Shown: positions 1-4,952 of the stretch, in pieces | Numbering within the stretch: position 1 is the first letter of the stretch | Layout of the letters: every line of letters starts with the position of its first letter | Assembly: GCA_023391175.1 (NCBI GenBank) | Contig: JAEWBL010000018.1 | Coordinates: 1-7,554, forward strand | DNA length: 7,554 bases | Direction of reading: 5' to 3' | DNA from: Pseudomonadota bacterium | GTDB lineage: Bacteria > Pseudomonadota > Alphaproteobacteria > Rhizobiales > Xanthobacteraceae | The notes under the pieces: generated by a model | Databases searched by the model: none | Seen by the model: the letters and a program-made list of their open reading frames with translations, nothing else | Told to the model about the DNA's origin: nothing | Translations under genes and position numbers: made by a program

Positions 1-1161
1 GCCATCGACGTGCTCGGCATCGGCCACACCCGCGCCCACGGCATCAAGGGCGGCGCGGTGGTGGACATGGCCAAGGCCGAACTCGCCATCCGCCAGGCGG
101 TCGACATGGCGGAGCGCGCCTCGGGCGTTCAGATCGCCTCGGTGGTGGTCGGCGTCTCAGGCGGCCGGCTCGCCTCGCAGCATTACGAGGCCGCGGTGCG
201 CCTCTCGGCTCCGGCGGTGGAGGAATTCGACATCCGCCGCGTGCTGGAAGCCGCCTCCACCTACGCGGTGGGCGACGGCCGCGCCGTGATGCACGCGCTG
301 CCCGTGGGCTATTCGCTGGATGGCCGGCGCGGCATCGGCGAGCCGTGCGGGATGCTCGGGCGCGAACTCGGCGCCGACATGCACGTCATCACCGCCGATC
401 TCACGGCGCTGAAGAATCTCGTGCTGTGCGTCGAGCGCTGCCATCTCTCCATCGAGGCCATGGTGGCGGCGCCCTATGCTGCGGCGCTCTCCTCGCTCAC
501 CGACGACGAGATGGAACTGGGCGTCACCCTCATCGACATGGGGGCCGGCACCACCACCTTCTCCATCGTCGCCGGCGGCCATTGCCTCTATGTGGACGGC
601 GTGGCGCTGGGCGGCCAGCACATCACCAACGACGTCGCCCGCGGGATGCCCGCGCGCCTTGCCGATGCCGAGCGCCTGAAGGCGCTGCACGGGGCCGTGG
701 TGGCGGTCTCCTCCGACGACCACGACATGCTGACCGTGCCGCCCTTGTCGGGTGATTCGCGCGACCAGCCGCACATGGTTCCGAAGTCCCGGCTCGTCAC
801 CATCGTGAAGCCGCGGGCGGAGGAAATCGTCGAACTGTTGCGCGATCGCCTCAGGGCCTCCGGCCATGCCGGGGATGCCGGCCGGCGCATCGTGCTCACC
901 GGCGGCGCGGCGCAGCTTCAGGGGCTTGCCGATCTTGTGGCGCGGGTCATCGGCCCGCAGGTCAGAATCGGCCGCCCGCTTGGCGTTTCCCGTCTTCCCG
1001 AGGCGGCGCGCGGCGCGGCCTTCGCGGTGACGGCAGGTCTTCTCGTCTATCCGCAGGTGGCAGGGCTCGAACACTTCGAGCCGCGCCGGCGGCAGGCGGC
1101 AGTGGGCGAGGGACCGGGCTATTTCGGTCGCGTCGGCCGCTGGCTGAAGGACAGCTTTTAG
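1..1161 (+). CDS. ftsA: Cell division protein FtsA, 5'-truncated by the window edge
   Basis: FtsA is the actin-like ATPase that anchors FtsZ filaments to the inner membrane and recruits later divisome proteins. The frame is open from base 1 (A-I-D-V-L-G-I-G-H), so the true start lies upstream. About 386 residues are visible, and roughly 30-60 N-terminal residues, including the first phosphate loop, are missing. What can be seen: the GIKGG segment at about 46-60 leading into the FtsA-specific 1C (SHS2) domain; the second phosphate motif D-M-G-A-G-T-T-T-F-S at 535-564; the actin-fold adenosine motif T-G-G-A-A-Q-L-Q-G near 898-924; and a C-terminal amphipathic helix YFGRVGRWLKDSF (1120-1158), which matches the membrane-targeting tail of the family. 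It ends in TAG 85 bp before ftsZ, the classical dcw order. No frameshift is visible. The GTG at base 10 is an internal Val codon, not the start. Confidence 0.97.
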   Translation, partial: AIDVLGIGHTRAHGIKGGAVVDMAKAELAIRQAVDMAERASGVQIASVVVGVSGGRLASQHYEAAVRLSAPAVEEFDIRRVLEAASTYAVGDGRAVMHALPVGYSLDGRRGIGEPCGMLGRELGADMHVITADLTALKNLVLCVERCHLSIEAMVAAPYAAALSSLTDDEMELGVTLIDMGAGTTTFSIVAGGHCLYVDGVALGGQHITNDVARGMPARLADAERLKALHGAVVAVSSDDHDMLTVPPLSGDSRDQPHMVPKSRLVTIVKPRAEEIVELLRDRLRASGHAGDAGRRIVLTGGAAQLQGLADLVARVIGPQVRIGRPLGVSRLPEAARGAAFAVTAGLLVYPQVAGLEHFEPRRRQAAVGEGPGYFGRVGRWLKDSF

Positions 1162-1163
1162 AC

Positions 1164-1172
1164 ATGGTTAAC
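1164..1172 (-). promoter_or_regulatory. Candidate CtrA half-site upstream of ftsZ
   Basis: ATGGTTAAC on the + strand reads GTTAACCAT on the minus strand. This matches the TTAACCAT-type half-site that I recall being associated with the cell-cycle regulator CtrA in alphaproteobacteria. It begins three bases after the ftsA stop and 75 bp before the ftsZ start. An A+T-rich 9-mer like this is rare by chance in such GC-rich DNA. A GANTC (CcrM methylation) site, GATTC, lies at 1203-1207 in the same spacer. Known: in Caulobacter, ftsZ is repressed by CtrA and responds to CcrM methylation. Inferred: similar control here. There is no full TTAA-N7-TTAA site. Confidence 0.45.
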
Positions 1173-1235
1173 GAAAGCTGCCGTAACAAAGAGGTCATCA
1201 AGGATTCGCGAGCGGCGGACAGGGCCGATCGGGAC

Positions 1236-1239
1236 GGAG
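1236..1239 (+). promoter_or_regulatory. Shine-Dalgarno site of ftsZ
   Basis: GGAG lies 7 nt before the ATG at 1247. This supports that ATG as the ftsZ start, as does the normal FtsZ N-terminus that it gives. Confidence 0.75.
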
Positions 1240-1246
1240 CAATAGC

Positions 1247-3064
1247 ATGACGATCAACCTTCAGATGCCCGACATTCGTGAGCTTCGTCCCCGGATCACG
1301 GTGTTCGGTGTGGGCGGCGCCGGTGGCAACGCCGTTAACAACATGATCACCTCCGGGCTCCACGGCGTGGAGTTCGTGGTGGCGAACACCGACGCCCAGG
1401 CCCTCGCCCTCACCAAGGCCGAGCGCGTGGTGCAGATGGGCGTGGCGGTGACCGAGGGTCTCGGCGCCGGCTCCCAGCCGGAAGTCGGCCGCGCCGCCGC
1501 CGAGGAAGTCATCGATGAAATCCGCGATCACCTGTCCGGCTCGCACATGGTCTTCATCACCGCCGGCATGGGCGGTGGCACCGGCACCGGCGCCGCCCCG
1601 GTGGTGGCCCGCGCGGCCCGCGAGCTCGGCATCCTGACCGTCGGCGTGGTGACCAAGCCCTTCCACTTCGAGGGCCAGCGCCGCATGCGCGTCGCCGAGC
1701 ACGGCATCAGCGAGCTGCAGAAGAGCGTCGACACCCTCATCGTCATCCCGAACCAGAACCTGTTCCGGGTGGCGAACGAGAAGACCACCTTCGCCGACGC
1801 CTTCGCCATGGCCGACCAGGTGCTCTATTCGGGCGTCGCCTGCATCACCGACCTGATGGTGAAGGAAGGCCTCATCAACCTCGACTTCGCCGACGTCCGC
1901 GCCGTGATGCGCGACATGGGCAAGGCCATGATGGGCACGGGCGAAGCCTCCGGCGACAAGCGCGCCATCCAGGCCGCCGAGGCCGCCATCGCCAACCCGC
2001 TGCTGGACGAAACCTCCATGCGCGGCGCCGGCGGGCTGCTGATCTCCATCACCGGCGGCAAGGACATGACGCTGTTCGAGGTGGACGAGGCGGCGACCCG
2101 AATCCGCGAGGAAGTGGACCCCGACGCCAACATCATCCTCGGCGCCACCTTCGACGAGATGCTCGACGGCATCATCCGCGTCTCGGTGGTGGCCACCGGC
2201 ATCGACCCGGCGGTGATCCCCGAGCAGCTCCAGCCGGTCGCCGACCGCTTCCCCGACCTTGGCGGCCGCAAGATCTCGAACGCCGGCCGGGCCGCCGTGG
2301 AAGCCACCCGCGAGGCGCAGATCCGCAGCGCCGTGGCGGCGATCCAGGCCGAAGACCTCATCGCCATGGAAGACGCCGCCCAGAAGGGCCAGGCGCCGCA
2401 GGCCTATGGACAGCCGCAGGGCTACGCCCAGCCTCAGGCCTATGCGCCTCAGGCCTATGCCCCGCCGGCTCAGCCCCAGCAGGCCCCGGCCGAGCGCGCC
2501 GTCGCCATCGACGACGTGACCATCCGCACCGCGCCGCCCAAGCCCACCTATTTCGCCGAGCCGGAGCCCGCGCCCCAGCCCGCGCCGATGGTGGAGGACG
2601 AGTTCGCCCCCTACATCCCGCCGGCCGGCCAGCGTCCGCGCTCCCCGCGCATGCCCCGCGTCGACGAGCTGCCGCTGCCCGCGCAGAACCAGATCCGCGC
2701 CCAGCGGGGCGAGCCGCCGGTGGAGCAGGCCCAGCCGGACAAGAAGCGCATGACCCTTCTCCAGCGTCTTGCGCACGTTGGTCGCCGCGAGGAGCCGGAA
2801 GCCGAGCCCGCCCGCCGCGAGCAGCCGAGCATGCGCGCCCCGGAACGCCGTCCCGAGCAGCGCCCCGATCCCCGCGGTGAAGGCCGTGGCGAGCCGCGCG
2901 ATGCCCGCCCGACCATGCCCTCGCGCGGCGGTGAGCCGCCGGTGTCCGAGTTTGCCAAGCGTCCGCCCATGCGCCCGGCCGCCGAGGTGCCCTCGCGTCC
3001 CGGCCCGCACCATGACGACGACCAGCTGGAAATCCCGGCTTTCCTGCGCCGCCAGGCGAACTGA
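1247..3064 (+). CDS. ftsZ: Cell division GTPase FtsZ with a long alphaproteobacterial linker
   Basis: FtsZ is the tubulin homologue that polymerises with GTP at midcell to form the Z-ring. The 605-residue product has a complete GTPase fold at about residues 15-318: a nucleotide-binding [13 protein letters not shown] segment at 21-33, the tubulin signature GGGTGTG at 109-115, and the T7 synergy loop NLDFADV at 211-217 with Asp213 and Asp216. A disordered Pro/Gln/Ala/Arg-rich linker of about 270 residues follows (roughly 319-590). The extreme C-terminus, [16 protein letters not shown] (590-605), is the conserved peptide that binds FtsA and other partners. The length is well above the roughly 380 residues of E. 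coli FtsZ but suits alphaproteobacteria, whose linkers are long. Within the linker, [20 protein letters not shown] (469-488) and [16 protein letters not shown] (499-514) look like ordered islands. The gene follows ftsA directly and ends in TGA before a strong hairpin. Confidence 0.99.
   Translation: MTINLQMPDIRELRPRITVFGVGGAGGNAVNNMITSGLHGVEFVVANTDAQALALTKAERVVQMGVAVTEGLGAGSQPEVGRAAAEEVIDEIRDHLSGSHMVFITAGMGGGTGTGAAPVVARAARELGILTVGVVTKPFHFEGQRRMRVAEHGISELQKSVDTLIVIPNQNLFRVANEKTTFADAFAMADQVLYSGVACITDLMVKEGLINLDFADVRAVMRDMGKAMMGTGEASGDKRAIQAAEAAIANPLLDETSMRGAGGLLISITGGKDMTLFEVDEAATRIREEVDPDANIILGATFDEMLDGIIRVSVVATGIDPAVIPEQLQPVADRFPDLGGRKISNAGRAAVEATREAQIRSAVAAIQAEDLIAMEDAAQKGQAPQAYGQPQGYAQPQAYAPQAYAPPAQPQQAPAERAVAIDDVTIRTAPPKPTYFAEPEPAPQPAPMVEDEFAPYIPPAGQRPRSPRMPRVDELPLPAQNQIRAQRGEPPVEQAQPDKKRMTLLQRLAHVGRREEPEAEPARREQPSMRAPERRPEQRPDPRGEGRGEPRDARPTMPSRGGEPPVSEFAKRPPMRPAAEVPSRPGPHHDDDQLEIPAFLRRQAN
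2431..2460 (+). repeat. 15-bp perfect tandem duplication in the ftsZ linker
   Basis: GCCTCAGGCCTATGC occurs twice in immediate succession (2431-2445 and 2446-2460). It encodes a repeated P-Q-A-Y-A within residues 395-405 of FtsZ. Flanking codons encode related Q-A-Y-G, Q-G-Y-A and A-P-P-A-Q units, so this is the clean core of a degenerate repeat. The 15-bp unit keeps the frame, so copy-number change would alter linker length without breaking the gene. Confidence 0.85.
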
Positions 3065-3080
3065 AGTTCGATGAAGGCTT

Positions 3081-3110
3081 AGCCGGCGCCGGGTCTCTCC
3101 GGTGCCGGCT
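3081..3110 (+). terminator. Strong hairpin after ftsZ, possible terminator
   Basis: AGCCGGCGCCGG (3081-3092) pairs with CCGGTGCCGGCT (3099-3110) around the 6-nt loop GTCTCT. The stem has 12 pairs, one of them G-U. It begins 16 nt after the ftsZ stop. No proper U-tract follows (GCCGGCCGCCTT), so it may terminate weakly, or instead protect the ftsZ mRNA 3' end from decay. Confidence 0.55.
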
Positions 3111-3194
3111 GCCGGCCGCCTTCCCGCCCATTACGCGTCCATTGCGCGGCAGCCGGTCAGTCGCCGAAGCGCTGGCTTCAGCACGTCGCAACCC

Positions 3195-3212
3195 TGTGGC
3201 TTTCGCGCCACA
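3195..3212 (+). other. Small stem-loop in the ftsZ-lpxC spacer
   Basis: TGTGGC (3195-3200) pairs perfectly with GCCACA (3207-3212) around the loop TTTCGC. No gene or known RNA family is recognised here. It may be a structural element of a transcript crossing the spacer, or chance. Confidence 0.3.
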
Positions 3213-3274
3213 TCTCTCCCGATTCGTGTGGCTTCACCCCCGCGGAAGGCTGTAACAGAGGCCTCTCCGGCGCC

Positions 3275-3303
3275 TTGAAACTTGCCGCTAACTATCTGAT
3301 AGT
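3275..3303 (+). promoter_or_regulatory. Candidate sigma70-type promoter in the ftsZ-lpxC spacer
   Basis: TTGAAA (3275-3280, 5 of 6 matches to the -35 consensus) is followed, after exactly 17 bp, by GATAGT (3298-3303, 4 of 6 matches to TATAAT). The local AT content is high for this genome. Transcription would start near 3310 and give lpxC a leader of about 230 nt. The -10 lies within the palindrome at 3289-3305. Confidence 0.45.
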
Positions 3304-3305
3304 TA
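3289..3305. promoter_or_regulatory. 17-bp perfect palindrome, candidate operator
   Basis: TAACTATCTGATAGTTA has 8-bp perfect arms around a single central base. It overlaps the -10 hexamer of the candidate promoter at 3275-3303, a typical place for a repressor operator. Its size and near-symmetric AT-rich arms resemble sites of dimeric winged-helix regulators such as MarR-type proteins, but no regulator is identified and none is encoded here. As RNA it could form only a poor hairpin because of the 1-nt centre, so a DNA-binding role is the better reading. Confidence 0.45.
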
Positions 3306-3358
3306 ATGGGAAATTGAGAAAGAGCATTCGTAACAGAGGGTAAGCAAGCGTGATTTGG

Positions 3359-3375
3359 CGTCACCCCCCGTGACG
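3359..3375 (+). other. Stem-loop with an all-C loop
   Basis: CGTCAC (3359-3364) pairs perfectly with GTGACG (3370-3375), leaving a CCCCC loop. C-rich loops in alphaproteobacterial small RNAs can act as anti-Shine-Dalgarno seeds, but nothing else here shows an sRNA gene. It would lie in the leader of a transcript started near 3310. Confidence 0.3.
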
Positions 3376-3417
3376 ACTAGGGTGCACCCATCCTGAGGGA
3401 CCGACTCGCCGACCGTG

Positions 3418-3448
3418 TTGACAATTTCTTTGTACAACCGGGGCGAAA
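3418..3448 (+). promoter_or_regulatory. Candidate lpxC-proximal promoter with consensus -35
   Basis: A perfect TTGACA lies at 3418-3423, about 120 bp before lpxC. At 17-19 bp spacing the -10 region (GGGCGA to GCGAAA, 3441-3448) is poor, so either it needs an activator or the real -10 differs. TACAAC at 3433-3438 is a better -10 match but is too close to this -35. A GACTC (GANTC class) site lies at 3403-3407, 10 bp upstream. Confidence 0.4.
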
Positions 3449-3449
3449 G

Positions 3450-3460
3450 TTGGGACCCAA
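3450..3460. promoter_or_regulatory. 11-bp dyad TTGGGACCCAA
   Basis: This is a perfect inverted repeat with a single central A. If TTGACA at 3418 is used, the dyad would fall at about the transcription start, a possible operator position. It is short, so chance is a real alternative. Confidence 0.25.
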
Positions 3461-3489
3461 GGTGAAGGTTTGAGGGAAGCAGTGCGGCA

Positions 3490-3530
3490 AGCGGGTCACA
3501 CCCGTTAGCCGGAAACTTCCCCGAAACGGG
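3490..3530 (+). other. Two consecutive stem-loops just upstream of the lpxC start
   Basis: The first stem pairs 3490-3496 (AGCGGGT) with 3500-3506 (ACCCGTT), with one G-U pair and a CAC loop. The second pairs CCCG (3520-3523) with CGGG (3527-3530) around AAA. The only Shine-Dalgarno-like bases before lpxC (GGGA, 3528-3531) lie in the second stem, 10 nt from the ATG. Folding could therefore limit ribosome access. No known riboswitch is recognised. Confidence 0.35.
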
Positions 3531-3541
3531 ACGCACCAAAG

Positions 3542-4477
3542 ATGCAGACCACTCTGGCTCGCGAAATCGCACTCAAGGGTGTCGGCGTTCACGCCGGGGT
3601 CGAAGCGACCATCACCCTGAAGCCCGCGTCCGCGAACACCGGTGTCGTCTTCATCCGCTCCTTCGCCGATCAGGCGCCCCGCAAGGCAACCGTCAGCCGC
3701 CGTTCCGTGCAGGCCACCGACCTCGCCACCGTTCTCGGCGATCGCTCCGGCGCCCTTGTCTCCACCGTCGAGCACGTCCTCGCGGCCCTCAGCGGCCTCG
3801 GCGTGGACAATGCCACGGTCGAGATCGACGGCCCCGAAGTTCCGATCCTCGACGGCAGCGCGGGCGATTTTGTGGCCGCCATCGACGCCGCCGGCGTCGC
3901 CGAAGTGCGCGGCCGCCGCAAGTTCCTCAAGGTGCTCAAGCCCGTCCGCGTCGAGAACGGCGCTGCCTTCGGCGAGCTTCTGCCCTACGAAGCTGGTTTC
4001 CGCCTTGAGGTGGAGATCGAGTTCGGCCACGACATGATCGGCCGCCAGCGCTTCGCCGCCACCATGTCGCCGGCCGTGTTCCGCCGTGAGCTGGCTTCGG
4101 CCCGCACCTTCGGCTTCCTCAAGGATGTCGAGCGCCTGCGCTCCGCCGGCTACGCCCGCGGCGCCGCCCTGGAAAACACCATCTGCCTCGACGAGAGCGG
4201 CGTGCTGAACCCCGAGGGCCTGCGCTTCTCCGACGAATTCGTCCGCCACAAGGCGCTCGACGCGGTGGGCGATCTCGCCCTCGCCGGAATGCCCCTGCTG
4301 GCCCGTTACCGCTCCTTCCGCGGCGGCCACAAGCTGAACTTCCAGGTGGTGGACGCCCTGCTGGCCGACCGCGCCAACTATGCCATCGTCGAGGCTCCGG
4401 TCCGGCCCGTCCGCGAGACCGTGGGTGCCGAGATCGGCGTGTCCAGCCCGGTGCCGGTGTTCGCGCCGGAAATCTGA
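3542..4477 (+). CDS. lpxC: UDP-3-O-acyl-N-acetylglucosamine deacetylase LpxC
   Basis: LpxC is the cytosolic zinc hydrolase that removes the N-acetyl group from UDP-3-O-acyl-GlcNAc, the committed step of lipid A synthesis. The 311-residue product is of usual length and complete. Its N-terminus has the TLAREIALKGVGVHAG motif. The catalytic STVEHVLAAL block (74-83) carries the general base Glu77 and zinc ligand His78. RHKALDAVGD (235-244) carries zinc ligands His236 and Asp240 plus Asp244. GGHKLNFQVVDAL (261-273) carries His263. The ATG at 3542 is the only sensible start, since an in-frame TAG stands at 3506. The Shine-Dalgarno site is weak. The gene lies in the dcw position (E. coli envA) but is separated from ftsZ by 477 bp and closed by its own terminator. 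The C-terminal tail (SSPVPVFAPEI) lacks the E. coli-like degron ending in AVLA. Confidence 0.98.
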   Translation: MQTTLAREIALKGVGVHAGVEATITLKPASANTGVVFIRSFADQAPRKATVSRRSVQATDLATVLGDRSGALVSTVEHVLAALSGLGVDNATVEIDGPEVPILDGSAGDFVAAIDAAGVAEVRGRRKFLKVLKPVRVENGAAFGELLPYEAGFRLEVEIEFGHDMIGRQRFAATMSPAVFRRELASARTFGFLKDVERLRSAGYARGAALENTICLDESGVLNPEGLRFSDEFVRHKALDAVGDLALAGMPLLARYRSFRGGHKLNFQVVDALLADRANYAIVEAPVRPVRETVGAEIGVSSPVPVFAPEI

Positions 4478-4511
4478 TCTTCCGGGTCTTCCTTCCGCGT
4501 ATCTTGCAACT

Positions 4512-4541
4512 GCGGCGCCCCCTCGGGCGCCGCTTTTGTTT
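4512..4541 (+). terminator. Intrinsic (rho-independent) terminator of lpxC
   Basis: A perfect 9-bp stem, GCGGCGCCC (4512-4520) with GGGCGCCGC (4525-4533), has a 4-nt CCTC loop. It is followed at once by the T-rich run TTTTGTTT (4534-4541). It lies 34 nt after the lpxC stop. This is the clearest terminator in the window and marks lpxC as the end of a transcription unit. Confidence 0.9.
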
Positions 4542-4952
4542 GGGCCATAGTCGCTTACGTCATCGGCCTGTGTCTTGGGGGCCGTGCGCTCGCGAAGTGT
4601 TAACCCCGTTCCGATTTAGATGCTGCGCGCCCCTCGCACTGCGTGAGCCGGCGTGGCGGGGCGGCCACACACCGGCGCAGCAGGCGCGGGAGAGCGGTCG
4701 CCGCCACATTGCCGACTGAAAGCACCGATAGCGCGGAGGGGCCGTTTCCTGCCGTGGCCATGGGCGCGGGGGCCGAGGCATTCGGACCTGTCGCGGGCAT
4801 CGTCCGCGGCGGTACGCGGCAGGGGCAAGCAGGGGAGCGTGCCGAGGAATGGGGCGGAGGCGCCCGGCCGGGAGACAGCCGGCCGTGCGGTTTTCCCGGC
4901 GCGATCCTTCGGGTACAAGCAACGCCGTAAGGCGCGGGACGGAAGCTGAACC
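4542..4952. other. 411-bp gene-free leader region before bamD
   Basis: Between the lpxC terminator and bamD no convincing gene is seen. The open frames here have mixed codon use (AGA, AGG, GGA) unlike the real genes, and no recognisable product. Because lpxC is terminated upstream, the bamD-recN promoter should lie here. No good -35/-10 pair is evident. GTTAACC (4599-4605) followed by the AT-rich GATTTAGAT (4613-4621) is the only A+T-rich patch. A terminator-like hairpin lies at 4865-4894. Confidence 0.6.
4865..4894 (+). terminator. Terminator-like or attenuator-like hairpin before bamD
   Basis: CGGCCGG (4865-4871) pairs with CCGGCCG (4879-4885) over a 7-nt loop. After TGCGG comes TTTT (4891-4894). 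The 5-nt gap and short T-run make it a weak terminator. The 3' arm could instead pair with CCGGC at 4896-4900 (partner GCCGG at 4878-4882), so two exclusive folds are possible in the bamD leader. Confidence 0.3.

Larger units (their letters stand above)
3252..3339 (+). repeat. Direct repeat GTAACAGAGG, two copies 78 bp apart
   Basis: Exact 10-mers lie at 3252-3261 and 3330-3339. A near copy, GTAACAAAGAGG, sits at 1183-1194 in the ftsA-ftsZ spacer. The first copy runs into the palindrome AGAGGCCTCT (3257-3266). All three copies fall in the non-coding gaps flanking ftsZ, which hints at a shared regulator or simply a common AT-rich word. The function is unknown. Confidence 0.35.
3065..3541. other. 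477-bp gene-free spacer between ftsZ and lpxC
   Basis: I see no credible protein gene here on either strand. The spacer is less GC-rich than its neighbours, most clearly at 3285-3360 and 3415-3440. It holds a strong hairpin just after ftsZ, two candidate promoters, a 17-bp palindrome, a repeated 10-mer and several short stem-loops, listed separately. GANTC sites occur at 3221-3225 and 3403-3407, about the number expected by chance. The spacing and dyads suggest that lpxC has its own promoter(s) and a long leader instead of simply reading through from ftsZ. Confidence 0.7.

Noticed and set aside
157..1074. 305-residue minus-strand frame opposite ftsA
   Set aside because: Antisense shadow of ftsA with His/Gly/Arg-rich composition and no recognisable motif.
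1164..1187. Full CtrA box (TTAA-N7-TTAA) spanning TTAAC and GTAAC
   Set aside because: The two half-like words are separated by 11 bases instead of 7 and the second is GTAA, so only a half-site is claimed.
962..3013. 683-residue minus-strand open frame opposite ftsZ
   Set aside because: Low-complexity Gly/His/Arg-rich translation typical of the antisense of GC-rich codons; it lies opposite an unmistakable ftsZ and the end of ftsA.
3131..3364. 77-residue minus-strand frame in the ftsZ-lpxC spacer
   Set aside because: GTG start with no proper ribosome site, no recognisable domain, and codon use not biased like the real genes. It runs through the palindrome and promoter-like region.
3221..3407. 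GANTC cluster in the ftsZ-lpxC spacer
   Set aside because: Two sites in 477 bp is about what base composition predicts, so no enrichment is claimed.
3377..4330. 317-residue minus-strand frame opposite lpxC
   Set aside because: Mirror of lpxC codons with Gly/Ala/Asp-rich repeats; no ribosome site or family signature.
4643..4930. 95-residue + strand frame upstream of bamD
   Set aside because: Mixed codon use, low-complexity Arg/Gly-rich product, no ribosome site. It crosses the hairpin at 4865-4894.
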